NCBI GenBank assembly: GCA_047639325.1
Contig: JBLINN010000194.1
Location: 1-8,380 of the forward strand
DNA length: 8,380 nt
From: NVQY01 sp047639325
GTDB lineage: Bacteria; Pseudomonadota; Alphaproteobacteria; Rhodobacterales; Rhodobacteraceae
Direction of reading: 5' to 3'
The notes under the pieces are model-generated. The model made no database searches, was not told the origin of the DNA, and worked only from the letters and a program-made list of their open reading frames with translations. The position numbers and the translations under genes were made by a program. Positions 1 through 7,000 of this stretch are shown here, in pieces (position 1 is the stretch's first letter; the number at the start of each line of letters is the position of its first letter).

Positions 1-307
1 AGACCTGATCGGTAGGCGTGACCCCTGCCCGCGCGTCGATCATGAACAGGCAGATATCGGCCATGTCCACGGCGCGTTCGGTCAGGCGGCGCATCCGCCC
101 CTGCAGGCTGTCGTCGGTGACCTCTTCCAGCCCGGCGGTGTCGATCACCGTAAAGCGCAAGTCGCCCAGCCGGGCGGCGCCTTCGCGCAGGTCACGGGTG
201 ACGCCGGGCTGGTCATCGACCAACGCCAGACGTTTGCCCACAAGGCGGTTGAACAGGGTGGATTTGCCCACATTGGGGCGGCCCACGATGGCTAGGGTAA
301 AGGACAT
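1..307 (-). CDS. der: Ribosome-assembly GTPase Der (EngA), N-terminal part, cut by the window edge
   Basis: Der is an essential GTPase with two GTP-binding domains in tandem and a KH-like C-terminal domain; it acts in maturation of the 50S ribosomal subunit. Only the first 102 codons are in the window, covering most of the first G domain. Visible motifs are the G1/P-loop GRPNVGKS (residues 9-16), the G2 threonine in PGVTRD (Thr37) and the G3 motif DTAG (56-59). The NKxD motif, second G domain and KH domain lie beyond the left edge. The start at 307 gives the N-terminus MSFTLAIVGRPNVGKS, with the P-loop at the distance expected for the family; I see no strong Shine-Dalgarno sequence before it. 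It is the last visible gene of the minus-strand yfgM-bamB-der block, 51 bases after the bamB stop codon, with a stem-loop in between. The identification is firm; the paired P-loop and PGVTRD motifs distinguish it from the related GTPase Era. Confidence 0.96.
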   Translation of the reverse strand, partial: MSFTLAIVGRPNVGKSTLFNRLVGKRLALVDDQPGVTRDLREGAARLGDLRFTVIDTAGLEEVTDDSLQGRMRRLTERAVDMADICLFMIDARAGVTPTDQV

Positions 308-332
308 GCCAGACGCTTTCGAAGAAACCTAA

Positions 333-352
333 GATGCGCCCCTTAGCGCATC
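333..352 (-). terminator. Stem-loop between bamB and der (possible weak terminator or attenuator)
   Basis: Read on the minus strand, a perfect 7-base-pair stem GATGCGC/GCGCATC with a 6-base loop (TAAGGG) begins 6 bases after the bamB stop codon. It is followed by TTAGGTTTCTT, which is T-rich but interrupted. The shape and place fit a weak intrinsic terminator or an RNA-processing/stability hairpin that lowers der expression relative to bamB. The poor U-tract argues against a strong terminator, and der has no obvious promoter of its own in the 51-base gap, so read-through seems necessary. Confidence 0.42.
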
Positions 353-358
353 CAGAGC

Positions 359-1708
359 TTAACGGAAAGCGTGCAGTTCACCTTTGGCCCCCATAACGTA
401 GAGAGTACTGCCCGCCACGACCGGTCCGCTGGTCGCCCCGCCGGGGATATCAACGGTGCTGATCAGGCTGCCATCTTGCGGCGAAAAGAAGCGGATTTTG
501 CCGTCGCCCGAGGGCACAACCACCCGGCCACCGGCCAGAACCGGCCCGTATTGGGCGTAAGACGGCCCGCGTTTGCGGGGTTTGTCCTTGATGTTGCCGG
601 GCAGTTTGACCGCCCAGATGACACTGCCATCTGACGCGTTCAACCGCACAAGGTTGCCGGTTTCGGATACCAGGAACAGGCTGCCGCCCACCGGCCAGAC
701 CGGGCCAAGCGCGCCTTCGTTGGCGGTCCACAGGCGGTCGCCGGTATCAATGGAGAACGCGGCGGTGCGGCCCGAATGGTTGCCGACATAGACGGTGCGG
801 CCAACCACCACCGGGCTGCCAGTGATATCGCCGATCTTTGTGCGCGACAGGCCGGGGCGGCGTCCGGCGACACTGGCCGACCAGCGGCGCAACCCACCAC
901 GTTTGAAGGTGGTGATCACGTCGCCCGAGCCAAAGGCAAACACCACCAGATCGCCCGCCAAGGCCGGGGCGGGTGCGCCCAGCACGTTGGTTTGCGACGG
1001 AGTGGCGTCGATCTGCCAGGCGATGCGCCCGGTTTTGGTGTCGATCGCCCAGCCGGTATCATCCCCGGCCACCAGGTACAGCAGGTTACCGCTGACCATT
1101 GGGGCGCCGCTGCCGGTGGCGTCCAGTTTTTGCTGCCAGCGGGTGGCGCCGGTTTTGGCGGTCAGGGCGGTCAGGCGGCCAAAGCCGGTCGACACGTACA
1201 GAACGCCATCGACATAGGCCATGCCGCCGCCGGTGGCTTCGTCATCGCCTTCGCCGTTTGGGATCAGGTCCGCGCTCCAGGCGACAGCGCCCGCGGGGGT
1301 GACGCCAGAGACCCGCGCGCCGCTGTCGAGCGTGTAGATCAGCCCGCCGCCGACCACCGGGTCAGCGGTGATGCGTTGCTTGCGGTCATTGCCCGCGCCA
1401 ATCGGTGTCGACCAGATCCGTTGCGGCGCGGCGCGCAGCGCTGGGTGTGCGGGGCGATAGGCCGGAGTGCCGATGGATTGCGTCCAGCTGGCGTTGCTGC
1501 TTTGCCCCGGCAAGCTGATGGCGCGCGAGGTGTTTTCGACCGCCGCGATGGCAGAGCCATCCGGCAGGGTGCGCACGTCTTCGCGTTTGCCGGGCAGGAT
1601 GCGTTCGGGTTCGGCGCAGGCGTTGAGCAGGACAAGGGAAAGCGCGCCGAGCAGGACCAAGCCTGCGCGGCCCGGTCGTGTATGAAACGGGGAAAACACG
1701 GTGTTCAT
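359..1708 (-). CDS. bamB: Outer-membrane assembly lipoprotein BamB-like, PQQ-type beta-propeller
   Basis: BamB is a lipoprotein of the BAM complex, which folds beta-barrel proteins into the outer membrane; it is a scaffold rather than an enzyme. This 449-residue protein begins with a lipoprotein signal peptide: Arg11/Arg14, a hydrophobic stretch at about 16-28, and the lipobox LNAC with the lipidated Cys31. Residue 33 after the cysteine pair position is Glu, not Asp, which does not suggest inner-membrane retention. From about residue 97 to 449 there are eight PQQ-like blade repeats of the type 'LY...G.L.A.....G...W' (for example around 168-192, 208-232, 305-328, 343-366, 435-449), matching the eight-bladed BamB propeller. 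It is longer than E. coli BamB (392 residues). I chose the start at 1708, not the longer frame opening at 1840: it has AAAAGG just upstream, places the signal peptide at the N-terminus and avoids overlap with the upstream gene. The position between yfgM and der supports bamB over a quinoprotein dehydrogenase, which would be larger. Confidence 0.9.
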   Translation of the reverse strand: MNTVFSPFHTRPGRAGLVLLGALSLVLLNACAEPERILPGKREDVRTLPDGSAIAAVENTSRAISLPGQSSNASWTQSIGTPAYRPAHPALRAAPQRIWSTPIGAGNDRKQRITADPVVGGGLIYTLDSGARVSGVTPAGAVAWSADLIPNGEGDDEATGGGMAYVDGVLYVSTGFGRLTALTAKTGATRWQQKLDATGSGAPMVSGNLLYLVAGDDTGWAIDTKTGRIAWQIDATPSQTNVLGAPAPALAGDLVVFAFGSGDVITTFKRGGLRRWSASVAGRRPGLSRTKIGDITGSPVVVGRTVYVGNHSGRTAAFSIDTGDRLWTANEGALGPVWPVGGSLFLVSETGNLVRLNASDGSVIWAVKLPGNIKDKPRKRGPSYAQYGPVLAGGRVVVPSGDGKIRFFSPQDGSLISTVDIPGGATSGPVVAGSTLYVMGAKGELHAFR

Positions 1709-1787
1709 CTGCCTTTTGCCTGCCTTCTTGGTCTTGATCCGGTCTGTGCCGTTATGGCGGCATCTGCCCTGTCGGTCGTGCTGTCTG

Positions 1788-2462
1788 TCAACCTTCGCTG
1801 AGCGTCTGGCGAAGTTCTGGAGTGCCGCCCAAGGCCACAATCACTTGCTGGACGCGCTGTTGCAAGTCCCGGGTGATTTCGGCGTCTTGCAGCATGGCCT
1901 GCAGGCGGGCGATTGCCGGTTCGGTCAGGCCTTCGGAAATGTCGATCAACGCCAGTTGTTCTTCGGCCAACAGACGTAGCGGCGCGCCGGGACTGGCCAG
2001 CGATTCAAACTGCAAGCGGCGGTCGGCGGCGGGCAGTGTGTCCGCCTGCAGGGTCAGGGATTTGAACGTGGCGATCTGGCGGTAAATTTCGGGCAGCGCG
2101 CCATTGCTGACAATCGCCGTCAGTCCGGCCACGGCATCGTCCAGCTGATCGGAATTGGCCTGGGCTGCCGAGACCATGAATTGCAGGATCGCCTTGCCGC
2201 CCGGCGAGTCGGCGGTGATCTTGGACAATTCGCTGGCGCGCCCGGCGGGGTCGTTCTGGGCAAGGGCGGCGATCATCGCATCGCCCAGCTGTTCAGCAGC
2301 GGCGCGGTCCTGCGCCTTGGCGTATTCGTTATAAGAGGCGCCGCCGACGATCAGGATGATCGCCACGACAGCAATCCAGCCATAGCGTTTGAACAGCAGG
2401 AACAACCGGTCACGGCGGACTTCTTCGGTCACCTCTTCGATAAAACTGTCGGTGTCGCTCAT
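1788..2462 (-). CDS. yfgM: YfgM-like membrane-anchored TPR-type protein (SecYEG/PpiD-associated family)
   Basis: This is a 224-residue protein with a short charged cytoplasmic N-terminus (about 1-27), a single transmembrane helix at about 28-44 (GWIAVVAIILIVGGASY) and a helical, Ala/Leu/Gln-rich periplasmic domain built like TPR repeats. This fits the YfgM family (TPR_21-type domain). In E. coli YfgM binds the periplasmic chaperone PpiD and the SecYEG translocon and helps handle newly exported proteins. The start at 2462 is preceded by a good Shine-Dalgarno sequence, AGAAGGGG, 7 bases away. The same frame stays open to 2618, but the added residues (Arg/Gln-rich) look non-coding. It is the first gene of the minus-strand block, 79 bases before bamB, the same neighbour as in E. 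coli. Sequence identity to the E. coli protein is probably low, so assignment rests on topology, length and gene order; transfer of the exact function to this organism is inference. Confidence 0.82.
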   Translation of the reverse strand: MSDTDSFIEEVTEEVRRDRLFLLFKRYGWIAVVAIILIVGGASYNEYAKAQDRAAAEQLGDAMIAALAQNDPAGRASELSKITADSPGGKAILQFMVSAAQANSDQLDDAVAGLTAIVSNGALPEIYRQIATFKSLTLQADTLPAADRRLQFESLASPGAPLRLLAEEQLALIDISEGLTEPAIARLQAMLQDAEITRDLQQRVQQVIVALGGTPELRQTLSEG

Positions 2463-2659
2463 GTCTGTGCCCCTTCTGTGCCTCTGTTGCCCGTCTGCGC
2501 CAGCCCGGCGTAAAATCCGGAACTTGGCCGGGATGGCCCTGTTGCGGCCCAATTGAAGGCCGAATTGCCCCCTATTAACCTGCCTGTCGGGCCAAGCCAA
2601 GTGGCGGTAAATGCACAAAACTGCCGCTACATGGGTAAAATCCGTAAAAAAATGTTCTG

Positions 2660-2686
2660 AACTGGTTAGTTTAGTGTGGACAACAC
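2660..2686. promoter_or_regulatory. Candidate operator: two adjacent small inverted repeats
   Basis: AACT-4-AGTT (2660-2671) is followed closely by GTGT-5-ACAC (2674-2686) in the AT-rich core of the divergent region. Small dyads overlapping a promoter are typical of TetR- or MarR-family binding sites that control RND pumps, and this region would be the natural place for one. The arms are only 4 bases long and could be chance; no regulator gene is adjacent in this window. Confidence 0.2.
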
Positions 2687-2758
2687 CTATATGGATCGTA
2701 TGTCAGTGCCCGGGGGCGCGCGCTGTGCCGCTATGCGAATGCCGCCGGACCGATTGTT

Positions 2759-2764
2759 GAAAGG
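2759..2764 (+). promoter_or_regulatory. Ribosome binding site of the efflux adaptor gene
   Basis: GAAAGG lies 6 bases before the ATG at 2771, which is a good Shine-Dalgarno match and spacing and fixes the start of the adaptor. The first codons (CGA CTA ATA CCA CTT ATT) are unusually AT-rich and rare for this GC-rich sequence, a pattern often found where low mRNA structure at the start helps initiation. Confidence 0.7.
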
Positions 2765-2770
2765 CGCGAA

Positions 2771-4027
2771 ATGCGACTAATACCACTTATTACGGCTGTT
2801 CTGGTCGCGGCTGGATTGTATCTGGCCGTGTTTGAACGCGACGCGTTGCTGGCCTTTGCCTTGGGCGATGCGGATGCGGCGCAGGGTGCGCCATCCGAAG
2901 CGGCGGCGGGCGACGCGGCTGCGGCGGGGCCATCCGTTGTGCTGGCCGACAGCCACGTGATTGGCGTTGTTGTGCTGCGTTCGCAGTCCAGCACCATTGA
3001 CAGCGCGGTGATTCTGCGCGGCCAGACCGAAGCAGCCCGCCAGGTTGAGGTACGCGCCGAGACATCTGCCACGGTGATTTCCGAGCCGCTGCGCAAGGGC
3101 GCGTTTGTGCAGGCGGGCGATCTGCTGTGCCAGCTTGACCCCGGCACGCGCCAGGCCAGTCTGGCCGAAAAGCAGGCCCGGCTAAGCGAAGCCAAAAGCC
3201 GGGTGCCTGAGACCCAGGCGCGGCTGGAAGAGGCCAAGGCGCGGCTGCAGGAAGCGCTGATTAACAATAATGCGGCCACTAAGCTGGCCAAGGGCGGCTA
3301 TGCGTCGGAAACCCGGCTGATTTCCACCGAGGCCGCTGTGCGCGCCGCCGAGGCCGGGATTAAATCCGCCGAATCAGGACTGGAAGCGACGCAGGCCGGC
3401 ATTGGTGCGGCGGCTGCCGCCGTAGCCGCCGCGGAGCGCGAGATTGACCGGCTGACGATTACCGCGCCCTTTAAGGGCCTGCTGGAATCCGATGCTGCCG
3501 AGCTGGGCAGTTTGATGCAACCCGGCAGCCTGTGTGCCACGGTGATCCAGTTGGATCCCATCAAGTTGGTTGGCTATGTGCCCGAAGCCGATGTGGACCG
3601 GGTGCAGGTTGGCGCGATGGCCGGGGCCGAGTTGGCCAGTGGCAAGCGGGTTCAGGGGAAAGTGGTGTTTCTAAGCCGCTCTGCCGATCCCAAGACGCGC
3701 ACATTTGAGGTGGATATTTCGGTGGCCAACACCGATCTGTCGATCCGCGACGGCCAGACGGCGGCGATTGCCATTGCGTCGGATGGGGCGCAGGCGCACC
3801 GGTTGCCGCAGTCGTCGCTGACGCTGAATAACACGGGCCAGATGGGCGTGCGTGTGGTGGGGCCTGATAATATCGTTTTGTTCCGCCCGGTTGTGCTGGT
3901 GCGCGATGATATCGACGGTATCTGGGTCAGCGGTTTGGGCGAGCAGGCGGATGTGATTGTTGTGGGGCAGGATTTTGTCACCCAGGGCGTTACGGTGAAA
4001 CCGACCTATCGCGAGGCTGCCGAATGA
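2771..4027 (+). CDS. RND efflux system periplasmic adaptor subunit (membrane fusion protein, HlyD/AcrA type)
   Basis: The adaptor joins an inner-membrane RND permease to an outer-membrane channel across the periplasm. This 418-residue protein has an N-terminal hydrophobic anchor (about 4-22) without a lipobox cysteine, so it is probably held by a membrane helix rather than a lipid. An Ala/Gly/Asp-rich linker follows (about 31-57). The domains then come in the usual order: first half of the lipoyl-like domain (about 86-124, ending in GAFVQAGDLLCQLDP), a coiled-coil hairpin (about 127-226, heptad-like Ala/Glu/Arg/Leu), second lipoyl half (TITAPFKGLLES, 229-240), beta-barrel (about 255-335, with DPIKLVGYVPEADVDRVQVG) and membrane-proximal domain (about 340-418). 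Length and order fit the AcrA/MexA family. Its stop codon overlaps the start of the permease gene, so the two are translationally coupled. The substrate cannot be read from the sequence; multidrug or organic-compound export is a family-level expectation. Confidence 0.93.
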   Translation: MRLIPLITAVLVAAGLYLAVFERDALLAFALGDADAAQGAPSEAAAGDAAAAGPSVVLADSHVIGVVVLRSQSSTIDSAVILRGQTEAARQVEVRAETSATVISEPLRKGAFVQAGDLLCQLDPGTRQASLAEKQARLSEAKSRVPETQARLEEAKARLQEALINNNAATKLAKGGYASETRLISTEAAVRAAEAGIKSAESGLEATQAGIGAAAAAVAAAEREIDRLTITAPFKGLLESDAAELGSLMQPGSLCATVIQLDPIKLVGYVPEADVDRVQVGAMAGAELASGKRVQGKVVFLSRSADPKTRTFEVDISVANTDLSIRDGQTAAIAIASDGAQAHRLPQSSLTLNNTGQMGVRVVGPDNIVLFRPVVLVRDDIDGIWVSGLGEQADVIVVGQDFVTQGVTVKPTYREAAE

Positions 4028-7000
4028 CTGGAATCGTCTCATGGGCCGCCTCGCGGGCGCGGATGATTTTGGCGTTTATCGCCCTTTCGCTGATCATTGG
4101 CGGGTTTGCCTATGTCAGCCTGCCCAAAGAGGGCGAGCCGGATATCGAGATTCCGGCGCTGTTTGTATCGGTGCAATTCCCCGGAATTTCCGCCGAAGAC
4201 AGCGAGACCTTGCTGGTCAAGGTGATGGAAGGCGAATTGGCCGATCTGGACGGGCTGAAGACCATGTCAGCCACCGCGTCCGAGAATTATGCCGGGGTGG
4301 CGCTGGAGTTCGAATTCGGCTGGGACAAGACGGCGATCATGGCCGATGTGCGCGATTCGATGAACACCGCGCAGGGTGATTTCCCCGAAGGCGCCGAGCA
4401 ATATACCATCAACGAGATCAACTTTTCCGAATTCCCCATCGTCATCGTCAACCTGACCGGCGCTGTGCCGGAACGCACCATGGCGCGGGTCGCGAAGGAA
4501 CTGCAGGACGATCTGGAATCGCTGGATGCGGTGCTGGAGGCCGGGATTGCCGGCAATCGCGACGAGATGCTGGAAGTGGTGATCGACCCGCTGCGGCTGG
4601 AGGCCTACAACGTCTCGGCGCTGGAGTTGATCAATGTGGTGCAGAACAACAACCAGCTGATTGCAGCGGGTGAGGTTGAAACGGCGCAGGGCAAATTTTC
4701 GGTCAAAATCCCGTCATCGTTTAACGAAGCGCGCGATGTTTATAGCCTGCCGGTCAAGACCAATGGCAACCGGGTGGTGACGCTGGGCGAATTGGCCGAT
4801 ATCAATTTCACCTTTGAAGACCGCAAGGGTACGGCGCGGTTTGACGGCGAAAACACCGTGGCGTTGCAGGTGGTTAAGCGCAAGGGGTTCAACCTGATCG
4901 ACACGGTGGCGTTGGTTAAAGAAACCATCGCCAAGTCGCGCGCCAAGTGGCCGAAAGAATTGCAGGCGGCGGTCGAGGTGGGCACATCCAACGACCAAAG
5001 CCGGGTTGTCGGGTCGATGGTCAGCCAGCTGGAGGGGTCGGTTCTGACCGCTGTGGCGTTGGTGATGATTGTGGTGTTGTCGGCGCTTGGTAGCCGCGCG
5101 GCGCTGTTGGTGGGCTTTGCCATTCCGACGTCGTTCCTGTTGTGTTTTGCCTTTCTGGCGCTGATGGGCGTGACGATTTCCAACATCGTGATGTTCGGGT
5201 TAATCTTGGCGGTGGGCATGTTGGTGGACGGGGCCATTGTGGTGGTCGAATACGCCGATAAGCGGATCAATGATGGCATTGGGCCGATGGATGCCTATGT
5301 CGAGGCGGCGCAGCGGATGTTCTGGCCGATCGTGTCGTCCACCGCGACCACGCTGTGTGCGTTCCTGCCGATGTTGTTCTGGCCCGGGGTTCCGGGGCAA
5401 TTCATGGGCATGTTGCCGGTCACGCTGATCTTTGTGCTGTCGGCCTCGCTGGTTGTGGCGCTGATTTATCTGCCGGTTATGGGCGGTGTCACCGGCCGGA
5501 TGAGCCGGGTATTCGGCAACATTTCTGACTGGATGCGCAACCGGTTCCCTTGGGTAGTACGCGCGGCATTGGTGCCGCCATCGCTGTATCTGATGTTTCT
5601 GGCGGCGATGCAGGTGCTGAACCCGGCCTATCTGTTGCCCGAGGGCGCGGGGGCCATGGGGTCACTGTTTGGCGCGGCGCTGTTCCTGTTGGGGGCGTTT
5701 GCCGCCTCGGTCACCTTGGGCGCCGCCAAGATTGAGCGACGCAAGACCCGGGTTCAGTCCGGCTATCGACACACCCCGTTTGGCTGGTTCATCAAGTTTA
5801 TCGCGGGCAACCCGATCATGCCGATTGTCGCAATTGCGACGGTATTTTCAGGGGTCTACTACGTCGGCTTTGTGCTGTTCCCGGAAAACTCGCGCGGTGT
5901 GGAATTCTTTGTTGAGTCCGAGCCAGAGCAGGCCACGGCTTATGTGCGGGCCCGCGGCAATCTGTCATTGATGGAAGCCGACGCAATGGTGCGTCAGGTC
6001 GAAGAGGTCATCAGCGCGCATCCGGCGGTGATCAACGTCTTTGCTTTTGCCGGTGATGGCGGGTTGGATACCGGCGGACCGAGTCAGACGGCCCCCAAGG
6101 ACACGGTTGGTCAGGTTCAGTTCGAAATCATCCCGTGGGAGGATCGCCCGCAGGCGCGTGAACGCTGGTTCTTTGACAAGTTCGAGCGCAACGTCACCGC
6201 GCCTGCATTTGATGGCAAAACGGTGGTTGACGGGCTGAGTGCCGAGTTGGCCAAGCTGCCGGGGTTCGTGGCCGAGATTTCGGCGCTGGAACAGGGCCCG
6301 GGGTCTGGCAAGCCGCTGCATCTGCGCCTGAAGGGCGACAGCTGGGAAGATCTGACAGCCGCCACCGTCGCGGCGCGCGCGGTGTTTGACACCACGCCGG
6401 GGCTGACGCTGATCGAAGACAGCAGGCCCCTGCCCGGCATTGACTGGCAGATCGACGTCGATGTGGAAAAGGCCGGGCGTTATGGCGCGGATGTGGCCAC
6501 CGTGGGCGCGATGGTGCAGCTGATCACCCGGGGCATTTTGCTGGACACGATGCGGGTCGACAGTTCGGATGACGAGATTGAAATTCGGGTGCGGTTGCCG
6601 GAACAGGACCGGGTGCTGAGCACGCTGGATTCGTTGAAGGTGCGCACGGATGACGGGTTGATCCCGCTGAGCAACTTTATCACCCGCAAGCCGGTGGCCA
6701 AGCTGGCCAAGATCGACCGGGTGGATCAGCAGCGGATTTATGACGTCAAGGCGGATGTGGCCACCGGCCTGTCCACGATCATCGTCACCGATTCCGAGGC
6801 CGATTCCGAGGCCAGCCTGGCCGTGGTGCATGCGCTGGAAGACGCAGACGTCGCCGCCGGGCCGGTTGTCAGCAACGCGGCGGGCACACGGTTTGAGCTG
6901 GTTGAACTGACAGGTGCGTCCAATGTGGACGAGGTGAACAGCGCGCTGGAATCCGGCGCCGCAAAGGTGGTCCCGATCAACGCCAGTGAACGTATTGCCG

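Larger units (their letters stand above)
2463..2770. promoter_or_regulatory. Divergent intergenic region between yfgM and the RND efflux operon
   Basis: These 308 bases separate two divergently read transcription units and contain no credible gene. The AT-rich core is about 2630-2700; both flanks are GC-rich. For the minus strand, one weak candidate is TTGGCT, 17 bases, TAATAG (about 2595 down to 2567), giving a leader of about 100 bases before yfgM. For the plus strand, TGGACA at about 2677 followed 16-17 bases later by TATGTC is equally weak. Three copies of GTAAA occur between about 2606 and 2650. An inverted repeat CAATT/AATTG lies at 2550-2567. No riboswitch fold or tRNA-like sequence is seen. 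The assignment as a regulatory region follows from gene orientation; the particular hexamers are guesses. Confidence 0.55.

Noticed and set aside
359..1708. Reading the PQQ-type repeats as a quinoprotein dehydrogenase
   Set aside because: The length, lipobox, lack of dehydrogenase-type catalytic segments and position between yfgM and der all fit BamB better.
1747..1762. TGCCG/CGGCA hairpin between yfgM and bamB
   Set aside because: It has only 5 base pairs and no T-run follows on the minus strand, so it is too weak to call a terminator.
776..1801. 341-codon plus-strand open frame opposite bamB
   Set aside because: It is antisense to a well-supported beta-propeller gene. Its composition (Gly/Ala/Arg/Asp rich, no domain) is typical of a shadow frame in GC-rich DNA.
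1709..1840. Longer start of bamB at 1840, adding 44 residues
   Set aside because: The added residues are basic and low-quality, would overlap the end of yfgM by 53 bases and would bury the lipoprotein signal peptide; the ATG at 1708 has a Shine-Dalgarno-like AAAAGG just upstream and places the signal peptide first.
2597..2625. Imperfect inverted repeat GGCGGT/ACTGCC in the divergent region
   Set aside because: The six-base arms have a mismatch and a wide spacer, which is within chance for GC-rich DNA.
2731..3291. 186-codon minus-strand frame opposite the adaptor gene
   Set aside because: The Ser/Ala/Arg-rich translation mirrors the Ala-rich linker and coiled coil of the adaptor, and there is no independent support.
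5965..6831. 288-codon minus-strand frame opposite the permease
   Set aside because: The His/Arg/Gln-rich translation without motifs is complementary to conserved RND coding sequence, so it is a shadow frame.
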